Made by a program: the position numbers and the translations under genes. This document shows positions 1 through 8,935 of a stretch of DNA of 64,000 nucleotides, in pieces; the first letter of the stretch is position 1, and every line of letters begins with the position of its first letter. The notes beneath the pieces are model-generated. The model was not told where the DNA came from. It was given only the letters and a program-made list of their open reading frames with translations, and searched no databases. This DNA comes from Streptomyces atratus (lineage in GTDB: Bacteria; Actinomycetota; Actinomycetes; Streptomycetales; Streptomycetaceae), in NCBI RefSeq assembly GCF_014648655.1, contig NZ_BMRN01000022.1, forward strand, positions 55,665-119,664. Reading direction: 5' to 3'.

Positions 1-159
1 ATGAGCTCAATGGCCTGGGATGACGCATAGAGGGTTCTTCCCTTCTGCGCACCGCACGGCCGGGACGCCATGACAGTTGCCCGTGACACAGGAGTTGAGC
101 GGGCTGTCGTGAGTCCGCGCCGCTCCCCGCGCCGGCCTCGTCGCCGATGCCCGCGGCCC

Positions 160-325
160 GGCAGCGTTCCAGGACTTCGGCACAGACAGGGCCCGGTCGA
201 TCAGAGTGCGGCCCTTGCCCGATGCGCAGGCGGGAAACACTCCGATCCGGCAGTTCTCCGTATGGCCGACGGTCCCGGAGTCGTGGCGTTGCACCCCGCC
301 GACCGGACGCCCTTCCTCAGAAGTT
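160..325 (-). pseudogene. IS701-family transposase remnant
   Basis: Read on the minus strand, this stretch gives GVQRHDSGTVGHTENCRIGV followed by GKGRTLIDRALSVPKSW. These match the pattern I know from IS701-type DDE transposases (GVQRQYSGTAGRTENCQIG, GRALIDRELYLPKSW). Only this internal block survives. No start, no catalytic triad and no terminal repeats are visible, so it is a decayed fragment. The rest of positions 1-481 shows nothing convincing. The family call rests on motif memory only. Confidence 0.55.
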
Positions 326-481
326 GGGGCGGGGACGGGACGCCGTGCACCTTGTCGGGCGTCGGTCCTCCCATCCCCGCCCGCCGAACCGGACGTGCTC
401 GTTGGGTGCCGCGGGCGGGGCAGCAGGTGGGTGGCCGAGCAAGCCCCCTGTTGCGGGAGACCGCCCGGCCGGACCGTGTGG

Positions 482-3400
482 TTACCGCACGTCGTAGGCG
501 CGCGTGATGGTCTGGGTGACCGCGTTGCCGTTGGCGTCGGTGAAGGTGGCCTTCGTCATGACCTGCTTACCGGCGGCGCCGGTGTGGTCGAGGACGGCCG
601 TCCACTTGCCGTCCTGCTGCTCGGTCGGCGCCTGGGTCCACGTGGTGCCGCCGTCGTAGGAGTAGGACAGCGAGGCCGCTGTGATCGCGCCCGCGGTGTA
701 CCCGGCGTGGCCCTCGACCGACAGGCCGACCTTGATGCCGCTCTGCGCGGGCAGGGTGTTCATGCCGTCCACCGGCAGGTCGTACGCCGGGTGGAGGAGC
801 GGCAGGCCGCGGGAGTAGACGTCCGGCTCCCGGTGGGAGCGGAAGCTCCAGGTGGTGGTGGCGGCGGTGGAGCGCAGCCAGTTGCGGTCCGCAGTGTCGA
901 TCTTGGCCAGGTTCTGGGTGAGCTCGTACGCGGCATCCTCGTCCGGCACCTCGAACACGCCGTACGGATAGGTGAGTCTGCCGATCTGCTCACCATTGCG
1001 CTTCAGCGACATGTTGCCGAGGTCGCCGAAGGACCCGCCGTAGGTCCAGTGGTCGCCGGAGCCGTCGACCCAGAGGGCGTTCTGGATGCCGATCAGGTTG
1101 CCCTGCCGCTCGGCGGCCAGCATCAGGTTGCCGTCGGCGTCGCGCGCCGCGCCCGGCCGCAGGGGGCCGCCGTACCACTCCTCGGCGCTCCGCTGTCCGG
1201 CCCGATAGGTGCGATCGTGGTCGCCCATGAACGCGGCGAACGGGAAGCTGGTCATCGCACCGTGGAACCAGGCGTCGTCGCCGGTCGTGTAATAGGCGGT
1301 GCGGGTACCAGGCACGTGGACCGTCTGGTACAGGCTCACGGGGATCTGGGTGGAGCTGCTCCCGGAGGGACGGAGGAACAGCGCGTCGATGTAGTCGGCC
1401 TCCTTGCCCATGGCATGCCACGTCTCGGTGACCTGGGCCAGCTTCGAGTCCTTCGGCTGGTAGACCTGGTCGGAGTGCAGCGGCCCCTCGGTCGGGAACG
1501 ACACGTTGTAGACGTAGGACGAGCCGTCCTCGGAACCGGTCGCGCGCCAGGTGGGCCGGAACTCGAAGGTGCCCTTGTGAGCGCGCCCGTCGATGTCCGC
1601 GTAGAACTTCTGCACGGCGCCGCCGGCCGTGAGTGTTCCGCTGAGCTGCCAGGTGTCGTCCCACGTGCGGGCGTAGTTCAACGTGGTGCCCTGCAGCTTC
1701 GAGGGGCGGTCGGTGCGCAGGCTCAGCTGGTGGGCCTTGCGGGCGTCGAGGACGACGGTGGTGTCCTCGGTGATCCGCATCTGCGGGTGGGCGAGGTAGC
1801 TGACCGATTCGGGCTTGTTGCTCGCGTCGGGCGTCGCCACGAAGCTGCTGAGGGCGTAGTCGCCCGGGCGCACACGGTAGATCTGCTCGGGCGCACCCGC
1901 GTTGGTGCGGCGCTCGCCCTCGTCGGAGTCGATGCTGGCGACGTCCAGGGAGGAGGCGCCGGTCGCGGGCTTGCCGTTACGGTCGACGACCTTGACCCGG
2001 AGGGTGACCGTCTCCGGCTGGACGTAGAGGGTGACGGGCACGGAGACGTGCACATCGCCGCCGGTGGCCAGGATCCGGCCGGTGACCGCACCGTACTGGG
2101 CGGGCTTCAGACGGGCGGTGGGGTCGATCTGCAGCGGCACCTGAGCGGTGGCCCCCGCCGGGACCGTCACCTTGTTCTGCTCCGGCTTGATGATTCCGGA
2201 GGTGACGTCGCTGCCGTCGTTGCCGTGCACACCGCTGAGCTTCAGATGGAGCGTCAGGTCGCTGTCGCTGGTGTTGGTGAAGGGCACCTGCACGGTGGTG
2301 CGGTCCGACGCGTCCTGCGGCCAGTTGTAGCTGCCGGCCTGGACAGCCGGCACGGAGAGCGCCTTCTGGTTCACCGCGCCGAACACGTCAAGCACCCCAC
2401 CGCCGGTCTGGTCGGCGCCGGCGACCTTGCCGCCGGTGCGGGCGGAGGAGACCAGGGCAGCCTTGATCTGCTGCGCGGTCCAGTCCGGGTGCGCCTGGCG
2501 GACGACAGCCGCAGCGCCCGCGACATGCGGGGTGGCCATGGAGGTGCCCGACATCGTCCGGTAGGCATAGACACCGCGGCCGCCCGCGGCCGCCGCCGAG
2601 ATGTCGACGCCGGGGGCGGCGAGCTCGGGCTTGAGGGTGTGGGTGACGGCCACCGGACCGCGGCTGGAGAACTGCGCGGTGGTGTCGTCGCGGTCGACGG
2701 CGCCGACGGTCAGCACGCCGGGCACACAGCCGGGCGAGGAGACAGTCTCGGCGCCCGGGCCGGAGTTGCCGGCGGCGACGACGAACAAGGTGTGCTTGCT
2801 CTTCGACAGCTCCTGCGTGGCCTGGGCCATCGGGTCGGCGCAGTCGCCGATCCTGGGGTTGCCCAGGCTCATGGAGACGACGTCGGCCTTCTGGTCGACG
2901 GCCCACTGCATACCCGCGATGATCCAGGAGTCCAGGCCGTAGCCCGCGTCGTTGAGAACCTTGCCGACAAGCAGGGAGGCACCGGGGGCGACGCCCTTCT
3001 TACGGCCGTCACTCGCCGCTCCGGACCCGCCGACCGTGGAGGCGGTGTGCGTGCCGTGGCCCACATAGTCGTTGGTGGTCTTGGAATCCGTGAAGTTCTT
3101 GGACGCGTCCACCCGGTTCACCAGGTCCGGGTGCTCGGCATCCGCGCCCGTGTCCAGCACGGCGACCTTGGTGCCCTTGCCGTCGTAGCCCTCGGCCCAG
3201 GCCTCCGGCGCGTGCACCTGCTTGGTGGACCGGTCCAGCGTGGCCTCGACCTTGCCGTCCAGCCACAGCTTCTTCAGCGTGGAGCCAGAACGTGAGCGCG
3301 GGTTGGTGACGTCCTGCCAGAAGGCGGCGGCGGTGTCCTTGCCGGCCCTGAGCGCGACGCCGTCCACAGCCGGGAGGCTCAGGCCCCGCTCGGCTCCGCG

Positions 3401-3865
3401 CGGAGCCGCCGGCGCGCTGTCGGCAACGTTCACATTGTTCTGGTAAGTGGCAATGAGCGGCAGCGTGTCGGTATGTGTGTCGTCGTATCCCTGGCGGATG
3501 AGCCCGGTGACATTGAACAGCTGCTCGTCGACCTTGCCCTGAGCGATCGCCTGAGAGGCGCCCTCCGGGTAGACGTAGAGGTCCTTGCCCTTCTGATAGG
3601 TCTGCACCATCGGCTGTGTGCCGTCCTTGCGGGGCAGCACCGCCGCCGAGCTGTGACCCGACGTGTCCGTGGTCACCAGCACCTTGTCGCCGGTGACGAG
3701 CGTGACCGTCACCTGCTTGCCACCTGCGGTCTTGCTGCCGATGACGGGCCTCTTCCCCGAGGCACCGTCAGGCGGAGTGTCCGCCGCCCCGGAAGGCGCG
3801 ACCGCCGTGACGGCCAGGACGGCGGCGGTCGCCGTGCCCAAGGCCATACGCGTTATGGAACGCAT
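482..3865 (-). CDS. secreted S8 (subtilisin-type) serine peptidase
   Basis: An exported subtilase of 1127 aa. The start at 3865 is chosen because AGGGAG sits 5-6 nt upstream, and the product then begins with a basic Sec signal (MRSITRMALG, alanine/valine core, APSGAAD cleavage region). An N-terminal prodomain-like region is followed by the catalytic domain: Asp about residue 238 (AVLDTGAD), His about 270 (GHGTHTAS), the oxyanion Asn about 367 (AAGNSGPG) and Ser about 442 (GTSMATPHVAG). About 550 further residues form beta-rich C-terminal domains. These large S8 peptidases are common in streptomycetes and act outside the cell on proteins. The substrate cannot be told. A TrmB/LuxR-type regulator gene lies upstream on the same strand. 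A longer in-frame start at 3982 exists but has no ribosome site. Confidence 0.93.
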   Translation of the reverse strand: MRSITRMALGTATAAVLAVTAVAPSGAADTPPDGASGKRPVIGSKTAGGKQVTVTLVTGDKVLVTTDTSGHSSAAVLPRKDGTQPMVQTYQKGKDLYVYPEGASQAIAQGKVDEQLFNVTGLIRQGYDDTHTDTLPLIATYQNNVNVADSAPAAPRGAERGLSLPAVDGVALRAGKDTAAAFWQDVTNPRSRSGSTLKKLWLDGKVEATLDRSTKQVHAPEAWAEGYDGKGTKVAVLDTGADAEHPDLVNRVDASKNFTDSKTTNDYVGHGTHTASTVGGSGAASDGRKKGVAPGASLLVGKVLNDAGYGLDSWIIAGMQWAVDQKADVVSMSLGNPRIGDCADPMAQATQELSKSKHTLFVVAAGNSGPGAETVSSPGCVPGVLTVGAVDRDDTTAQFSSRGPVAVTHTLKPELAAPGVDISAAAAGGRGVYAYRTMSGTSMATPHVAGAAAVVRQAHPDWTAQQIKAALVSSARTGGKVAGADQTGGGVLDVFGAVNQKALSVPAVQAGSYNWPQDASDRTTVQVPFTNTSDSDLTLHLKLSGVHGNDGSDVTSGIIKPEQNKVTVPAGATAQVPLQIDPTARLKPAQYGAVTGRILATGGDVHVSVPVTLYVQPETVTLRVKVVDRNGKPATGASSLDVASIDSDEGERRTNAGAPEQIYRVRPGDYALSSFVATPDASNKPESVSYLAHPQMRITEDTTVVLDARKAHQLSLRTDRPSKLQGTTLNYARTWDDTWQLSGTLTAGGAVQKFYADIDGRAHKGTFEFRPTWRATGSEDGSSYVYNVSFPTEGPLHSDQVYQPKDSKLAQVTETWHAMGKEADYIDALFLRPSGSSSTQIPVSLYQTVHVPGTRTAYYTTGDDAWFHGAMTSFPFAAFMGDHDRTYRAGQRSAEEWYGGPLRPGAARDADGNLMLAAERQGNLIGIQNALWVDGSGDHWTYGGSFGDLGNMSLKRNGEQIGRLTYPYGVFEVPDEDAAYELTQNLAKIDTADRNWLRSTAATTTWSFRSHREPDVYSRGLPLLHPAYDLPVDGMNTLPAQSGIKVGLSVEGHAGYTAGAITAASLSYSYDGGTTWTQAPTEQQDGKWTAVLDHTGAAGKQVMTKATFTDANGNAVTQTITRAYDVR

Positions 3866-4079
3866 GAATCTCCCTATGTGAGCCATGAACATATGCCAAA
3901 CTGCGGCTGCAGCCTGGCAGACGTATCGATTGAGTGGGGATGCCGCGCGTGACGGGTTTCCCACGTGGCGGTATTCCGTCACGCGGTCACATCAATTGGT
4001 TCGTCAGCTCGGTGGATCTTCGGGCCCGGCAGACGGGGGCACGCTTCGCCGGGCCGACGCTCGCCCGGATGATCTCGCC

Positions 4080-4235
4080 GAAGGGGGCGCGGGGGCACAT
4101 TCCCCCACTCCTTGACCAGCAGCAGGCCCCGGCCCGCCTCAAGCTCTCTCCGTTACGCCGATTCCTCCGGATCCGTGCGGACTCCGATCCGCTGCCGGAG
4201 AACGGGCCCGTCGGCGGTGATACAGAACCCGCCAG
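4080..4235 (-). pseudogene. fragment of an RsbW-like ATP-binding protein
   Basis: Between the protease and the regulator gene, the minus strand reads FCITADGPVLRQRIGVRTDP, then a stop. In a shifted register it reads EAGRGLLLVKEWG. This is the order seen at the C-terminus of the small HATPase_c (anti-sigma-kinase-like) proteins common in Streptomyces, where a GRGLxLV box follows a beta strand. Frame changes and missing N- and G1-box parts make it a relic. Nothing else was identified in 3866-4306. Confidence 0.4.
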
Positions 4236-4306
4236 GAGTTGGCGGCCGCCCTCGCAGGGGGCCACCGACAGACGGAAGGTCCTTGGCTGTCAGGCCGAAG
4301 AGGAGG

Positions 4307-5335
4307 TCAAAGCCAGCCCGCACGTGCAGCGTGCCATCCGAGTTGCAGGCGCGACTCCACCCCGGCAAGGTCCATCAGACGGCGTATCCGTCGCTCCACG
4401 GTGCGTATGGAGAGACCGAGTTGGGATGCCGCCCGCCGGTCGGAGATCCCTGCCAGCAGCAAGGCCAGGACCTCCAGTTCCTCCTCTGTCGGCTGCTGAT
4501 CGGCTGCCGGCTCCTCGCGCACGCCCGTGGCAGAGGTGTACATCGGCCGGGCCTGGGCCCATTCCTTCTCGAAAAGATGGACCAGGGCCGTCAGCAGGCC
4601 GCTGCGGTGCACCACGATCGCGCTCGGCTCACCGCCGGAGTCCGCCATGTCCAGTGGCACCATGGCGCGCTCCCGGTCCGACACGACCATCTTCAGCGGC
4701 AGCGAATCGACCAGGCGAAGCTCGACGCCTGCCGTGACGGCCGCCCGCACGTCCCGCACGACGTCGTGACTGTCGAGATAGTTCTTGTCAGCCACGACCC
4801 GGAAGTCGACCCCGCGGTCCAGCGCGGAGCTCTCCGACGTGTCGGTATCCTCGCGCGGGACCGCGATGGGCGCGCCGACGAGGAAGACGAGCAACTCCCG
4901 CTGAGCGCCGCGCTGCAGTTGGTGGAACCGGTGTGCGACCTGCTCCACACCGACGACCACCTCCACGACACCGCCCGCAGTGTGTGCGGCGGTGCTGCGG
5001 TACTGCTCGGTCAGCATCGAGAACGCGGTCTCGGCCTGGTGCAGCGCGTTGCGCTGCTCGACGAGGAGCGGGGCCAGGGCGACCGAGGGCGGTGTGAGCC
5101 GGTAGTGGGCAGGCCGGAGACCGGCCTCGCAATCGGCCGAGTCGAGTGCCCCGCTCTCGACCTCGGTGGCGACGGCCACCAGGCCGCGCGCCGCCAGGTC
5201 GAGCAGGATGCGCATGCTCTCGGCCTTGTCGAGTCCGGTTTGCCGGGCGAGGTCCTGTGCGGAGGCTGTCGGGCGGGCCAGCAGTGCCGTGTAGATGGCC
5301 TCTTCGGCCGGGCCCAATCCCAGCGCCTGCAGCAT
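4307..5335 (-). CDS. transcriptional regulator with TrmB-like N-terminus and LuxR-type HTH
   Basis: A 342-aa regulator. The start at 5335 is supported by GAGGAGGAG immediately upstream. Residues 1-60 resemble the winged HTH of TrmB (LGLGPAEEAIYTALLARP, ASAQDLARQTGLDKAES). A central region follows, and the C-terminus carries a LuxR/GerE helix-turn-helix (EEELEVLALLLAGISDRRAA, LGLSIRTVERRIRRLM). This two-HTH layout is a familiar Streptomyces class that often lies beside S8 peptidase genes; here a protease gene follows on the same strand. The inference that it controls the protease is from position only. No ligand can be assigned. Confidence 0.85.
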   Translation of the reverse strand: MLQALGLGPAEEAIYTALLARPTASAQDLARQTGLDKAESMRILLDLAARGLVAVATEVESGALDSADCEAGLRPAHYRLTPPSVALAPLLVEQRNALHQAETAFSMLTEQYRSTAAHTAGGVVEVVVGVEQVAHRFHQLQRGAQRELLVFLVGAPIAVPREDTDTSESSALDRGVDFRVVADKNYLDSHDVVRDVRAAVTAGVELRLVDSLPLKMVVSDRERAMVPLDMADSGGEPSAIVVHRSGLLTALVHLFEKEWAQARPMYTSATGVREEPAADQQPTEEELEVLALLLAGISDRRAASQLGLSIRTVERRIRRLMDLAGVESRLQLGWHAARAGWL

Positions 5336-5504
5336 CCGGCTCCTCCTCGGGTGGCCACCGTGTCCGGCCCTGGCGCAGCTCCCGTGCACCGAGCGGATTC
5401 TTCTCAGCCGAACCCTATCCCTCCGTCAGGTTGTCGCCGTTGACTGTTTACCTGGTCGGTACCCCGGCCAGGATGCCTGCCGCCCGGGCTCCGGCCTGCT
5501 CGGA

Positions 5505-5640
5505 AGTCGACGTGCGCGAGGTCCTGATGGCGTTCCTCGCCCGAGAACCCCGCCTGGCACCGACCGCCCCGGACTCCTGCTGATCACCGACAAGGCGGGC
5601 CGGCTCCCCCGCCGAGGCCGCGACGTCCGAACGTGCCACG
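5505..5640 (+). pseudogene. possible IS5/IS982-like transposase remnant
   Basis: The plus strand reads VREVLMAFLAREPRL and, after a frame change, GLLLITDKAGRLPRRG. This resembles the stretch around the second catalytic Asp of IS982/IS5-type transposases (GLTLIADKGY). It is short and frameshifted. The remainder of the 5336-5872 gap shows no convincing gene. Confidence 0.3.
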
Positions 5641-5872
5641 GGGGTACGGCCCCTGCGTCCACCGGGGCGCGGCCGGCCAGGACATCATGGACACCGCAAC
5701 GACGCCCGTGGCCGCCCGGCGTCTCCCCCGGCACGCTCTGCGGACCCCGATCGCCCCCTGCCCCAGGCTGCGGTCCACCGGGTCCCGGCCGTCAACGCTG
5801 CCTACGCCGCAGCCCGGCCGGTCCTTGAGGAGGACGAGCCGGGCCGGTGACGACGGTGCGCGGAGACCGCGG

Positions 5873-7228
5873 TCAGGTCGCCGCGCCCAGCCAGGTCTCC
5901 CGTACGGAGCGGAGCGGGTCGCGCGCCGTGCGGGACTCCGTGTTCCAGATACGGGTCTCGCGCCGCTCGGTGGAGTAGGAGGGCCAGGCCGCGCCGGGGT
6001 CGAGGTCGCGGATGAAGGCGACCCAGGCCGTGTGCACGGCGTCGGCGAGCTGCTGCGGGGGCGCCTCCCCCAACGCCTTGTCGACCCCTTCGGCGCCCAG
6101 AAGGTCGAAGACAAAGGGAAGGTCGGCGCAGTGGTGGGCCAGGCCCTCGAACGCGGGTGCGGTCGCGGTCCAATCGAACTGGTAGAGCCACGTGGGGAGA
6201 TCGCGGCTCGCCCGGGACTCGGCGAGGGCAAGGGCGGGTGCACGGAAGATCTGGTCGGTGAGGGCCTGACCGGCCTCTCCCTCCGCGACTGCGTTGAACT
6301 CGTGCGTGGTGCAGCCGATCATCAGCGGGATGTCCTGGCCCGCCGCGCCGGCAATGAGTGCCTCCGGTACGGGTTCGGGGATCAGCGCTCCGTCGGCGAA
6401 GGGGGCGAGGACCAACATCGGGAGGGCATCGCGATCGGGACCGGGTGCGTTCAGCGCGTCCTGGAGGGCGAGGATCTCCTCGTCCGTCAGGCTCTGGAGC
6501 GCCTCGGCCGTGGCGGGCACTCCGGTGCGTGCGGTGAAGAACTCGGAGACGGTCGCCGCGAACTCGGGGCCCTGCGGTCGCATGACCGCGCCCGAAGCCG
6601 AGATCGCTGCCCGGAACAGGCCCGCCGCGGCCGGCGTGGCCAGGAGTGTTTGGACCGCGCCGCCGCCTGCCGACTGTCCGGCGACGGTCACCTTGTCCGG
6701 GTCCCCACCGAAGGCGGCGATGTTCTCCCGTACCCACCGCAGGGCAGCGATCCAGTCGAGCACCCCGCGGTTGTCGGGCGAGTCCTCCACGTGCAGGAAG
6801 CCCTCGATGCCGAGCCGGTAGCCCAGCGATACCAGGACCACTCCGTCGCGGTTGAAGGCGGTGCCGTCGTACCAGGGGCTGGCCGAGCAGCCCGCGACGA
6901 AGCCGCCGCCGTGGATCCACACCAGGACGGGGAGGCCGGTCTGCCCGGCGGCGCGGGCCGGGGTGAACACATTGAGGTTCAGGGTGGATTCGCCGGGAAC
7001 GCAGGGCTCGGGGATGGTGGTTGCCTCGGCGAACGGACGGCGCTGCGCGGTGGGTCCGTACACGCGGGCGTCGAGGACGTCGGCCCACGGCTCCGGGGGG
7101 ACGGGCGCGGCGAAGCGGAGCGGTCCGATCGGCGGCCGGGCGTAGGGAATGCCGAGGAAGCGGACGCCTGTTTCGGTCCGTTCGCCACGCACCGGTCCGT
7201 GGCTGGTACGGATGATGTCTTCCGTCAT
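5873..7228 (-). CDS. type-B carboxylesterase/lipase family protein
   Basis: A 451-aa alpha/beta-hydrolase of the carboxylesterase B family, expected to hydrolyse carboxylic esters in the cytosol (no signal peptide). The oxyanion-hole motif HGGGF is at residues 106-110 and the nucleophile elbow GQSAGGG places Ser at about 186. The usual family elbow is GESAGG, so the Glu-to-Gln change is a common variant. The C-terminal LAHHCADLPFVF segment supplies the likely catalytic His. GGAGAGG precedes the ATG. It ends the minus-strand set that starts with the FAD oxidoreductase at 8840; the 46-aa ORF lies 24 bp upstream. In context it may release an acid that the acyl-CoA ligase at 11799 activates, which is an inference. 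Confidence 0.9.
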   Translation of the reverse strand: MTEDIIRTSHGPVRGERTETGVRFLGIPYARPPIGPLRFAAPVPPEPWADVLDARVYGPTAQRRPFAEATTIPEPCVPGESTLNLNVFTPARAAGQTGLPVLVWIHGGGFVAGCSASPWYDGTAFNRDGVVLVSLGYRLGIEGFLHVEDSPDNRGVLDWIAALRWVRENIAAFGGDPDKVTVAGQSAGGGAVQTLLATPAAAGLFRAAISASGAVMRPQGPEFAATVSEFFTARTGVPATAEALQSLTDEEILALQDALNAPGPDRDALPMLVLAPFADGALIPEPVPEALIAGAAGQDIPLMIGCTTHEFNAVAEGEAGQALTDQIFRAPALALAESRASRDLPTWLYQFDWTATAPAFEGLAHHCADLPFVFDLLGAEGVDKALGEAPPQQLADAVHTAWVAFIRDLDPGAAWPSYSTERRETRIWNTESRTARDPLRSVRETWLGAAT

Positions 7229-7252
7229 GCGGGGCCTCTCCGATGGTGTCGG

Positions 7253-7393
7253 TCAGTGGCGGGGCGCCTCGCGCTCGATGTAGTGGCGGGTACGCGCCGG
7301 GACCTTCGCGTCCTCGGCCATGCGGCCGGCGATGACGGATGCGACGGCGATGCATCCGTCGTGGAACAGTGCCGTGGCATCGGCCTCTTTCAC
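7253..7393 (-). CDS. small hypothetical protein (46 aa)
   Basis: A GTG-started 46-codon frame fills the gap between the oxidoreductase stop (7446) and the esterase start (7228), leaving 52 and 24 bp. Its composition is protein-like (KEADATALFHDGCIAVASVI, then GRMAEDAKVPARTRHYIE), with a His-Asp-Gly-Cys motif and a charged tail, and differs from the repetitive shadow frames around it. No good ribosome site is seen, so it may be translated by coupling. I do not recognise a family. Confidence 0.4.
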   Translation of the reverse strand: MKEADATALFHDGCIAVASVIAGRMAEDAKVPARTRHYIEREAPRH

Positions 7394-7445
7394 GGACTCA
7401 CTGCAGGAATCGTCGGGTCGCTCCCGGCAGCAGCCGAGTCCGGTG

Positions 7446-8840
7446 TCAGCTGTCGAAGCCGAGACCGAAGCGCTCCAGGGTCTTGAGCCAGAGGTTACGC
7501 CGGCCGGCGTTCTCGTCCGCGCGGGCGAGGGACCACTTGGTGATGCCGATTCCCAGGGAGCGGACCGGCTCCGGCGGGAAGGGCAGGGGCTTGCTCCGGA
7601 CCATCTCCAGAGCGGTGCGCCGGGTGCGGTCGCCTGCGAGCAGGTCGAGCATGACCTCCGCGCCGAAGCGCGTGGCACCGACGCCGAGTCCGGTGTAGCC
7701 GGCGGCGTAAGCGACCCTCCCGCGGTGACTCGTGTCGAAGAACACGCAGAAGCGCGTGCTGGTGTCGATGGCACCGCCCCACGCGTGCGTGAAGCGGGCC
7801 CCTTCCAGTTGCGGGAAGGTCCGGAAGAAGTGCCGGGCGAGGGTGGCGAAGGTCTCCGGCCGCTGGTCGCGCTCGGCGCTGACACGGCCTCGGTAGCGGT
7901 GGACGGCGTCGTACCCGCCCCACAGGACGCGGTTGTCCGCGGACAGGCGTACGTAGTGGAACTGATTGGCACTGTCCGCGAATCCCTGTCGGTTGCGCCA
8001 GCCGACGGAAGCCAGCTGCGCGTCGGTCAGCGGCTGTGTCATCAGGGCGTAGTCGTACACGGGCACGGTGTACGGGCGGTGGCGGCGGACCAGTGAGGGG
8101 TAGGCGTTGGTGGCGAGCGCCACGCGCGCGGCGTCGATGCGGCCGTAGGGGGTGCGGACAGCGATTGCGGAGCCGGCCTCGGCGAGCTCCGTCGCGGGCG
8201 TGTGCTCATGGATGCGCACTCCGAGGTTCAGACACGCCTGCTTCAGGCCCCAGGCCAGCCTGGCCGGGTTGACCATGGCGACGTCGTCCTTGTTCCAGAG
8301 GCCGCCGAGGAAAGTGGGTGAGTCGATCTCGGCCCGTACGGCGTCGGTGTCGAGGAGGACCGGGCGGCCGCCGTACCGGGCGGCGCTCTCGGCCTCCTCC
8401 GTCAGGCCCGCGACCTGATAGGGCTCAGTGGCCACGACGAGAGAGCCGGTGCGTTCCCAGGCGCAGTCGATCCCGTGCCGTTCGATCGTGTCCTCGATGG
8501 CCTGGAGGTTCTCGCGACCCAACTGCTCCAGCAGACCGATCTCGTTCGGCCAGCGCTGCAGTCCGTTGTTGAGGCCGTGGGTGAGGCTGGCTTCGCAGAA
8601 TCCGCCGTTGCGGCCCGAAGCCGCTCCGCCCACCTCCTGCGCCTCGATCAGCACCACGTCGGCGGACGGGTCGCGTTCCTTGGCGATCAGTGCGGTCCAC
8701 AGTCCGCTGTATCCGCCGCCGACCACGAGCAGGTCGCAGCGGGTGGCCCCGACGAGAGCGCCGGCTGCGCGGGGCCGGTCGGGGTCGTCCAGCCAGAAGG
8801 GGATCGGTTCGGCGTCCCGGAGCGAGATGAGGGGGTCCAT
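7446..8840 (-). CDS. FAD-dependent oxidoreductase (DAO family)
   Basis: A 464-aa flavoprotein of the D-amino-acid-oxidase fold, like gamma-glutamylputrescine oxidase and other amine/amino-acid oxidases. The start at 8840 is supported by AAGGAG 7 nt upstream; a longer frame to 8909 lacks a site. The dinucleotide-binding motif VVGGGYSG is at about residues 39-46, followed by an acidic strand end (VVLIEA) and the RNGGF segment typical of the family. The C-terminus has the GYTGLGVGATRFG FAD-contact region. It is first in a set with the 46-aa ORF and the esterase. Its promoter region contains a 19-bp motif shared with the YtcJ-type gene at 14020. The substrate is unknown; an amine is most likely. 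Confidence 0.88.
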   Translation of the reverse strand: MDPLISLRDAEPIPFWLDDPDRPRAAGALVGATRCDLLVVGGGYSGLWTALIAKERDPSADVVLIEAQEVGGAASGRNGGFCEASLTHGLNNGLQRWPNEIGLLEQLGRENLQAIEDTIERHGIDCAWERTGSLVVATEPYQVAGLTEEAESAARYGGRPVLLDTDAVRAEIDSPTFLGGLWNKDDVAMVNPARLAWGLKQACLNLGVRIHEHTPATELAEAGSAIAVRTPYGRIDAARVALATNAYPSLVRRHRPYTVPVYDYALMTQPLTDAQLASVGWRNRQGFADSANQFHYVRLSADNRVLWGGYDAVHRYRGRVSAERDQRPETFATLARHFFRTFPQLEGARFTHAWGGAIDTSTRFCVFFDTSHRGRVAYAAGYTGLGVGATRFGAEVMLDLLAGDRTRRTALEMVRSKPLPFPPEPVRSLGIGITKWSLARADENAGRRNLWLKTLERFGLGFDS

Positions 8841-8912
8841 GAGGCGGCTCCTTCGGAATATGGAGGAACGTGCCTCCGAAGTGCCGCCATCAGACCGCTT
8901 GGAGGTCATAAC

Positions 8913-8931
8913 GTCAACGGTGTTGTCATAA
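8913..8931 (-). promoter_or_regulatory. shared 19-bp operator-like motif, copy A
   Basis: On the minus strand this reads TTATGACAACACCGTTGAC, an imperfect palindrome (GACAAC/GTTGAC arms) ending in a possible -35 TTGAC. It matches 17 of 19 positions of the element at 13935-13953, in the same orientation relative to the downstream gene. It lies 72 bp before the oxidoreductase start and just after the end of the PaaX-type regulator gene. Confidence 0.5.
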
Positions 8932-8935
8932 GAGC

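Noticed and set aside
206..3295. 1029-codon plus-strand frame opposite the S8 protease
   Set aside because: Repetitive Val/Gly/Arg/His composition typical of the antisense of a GC-rich gene; the minus-strand frame has the complete catalytic triad and a signal peptide.
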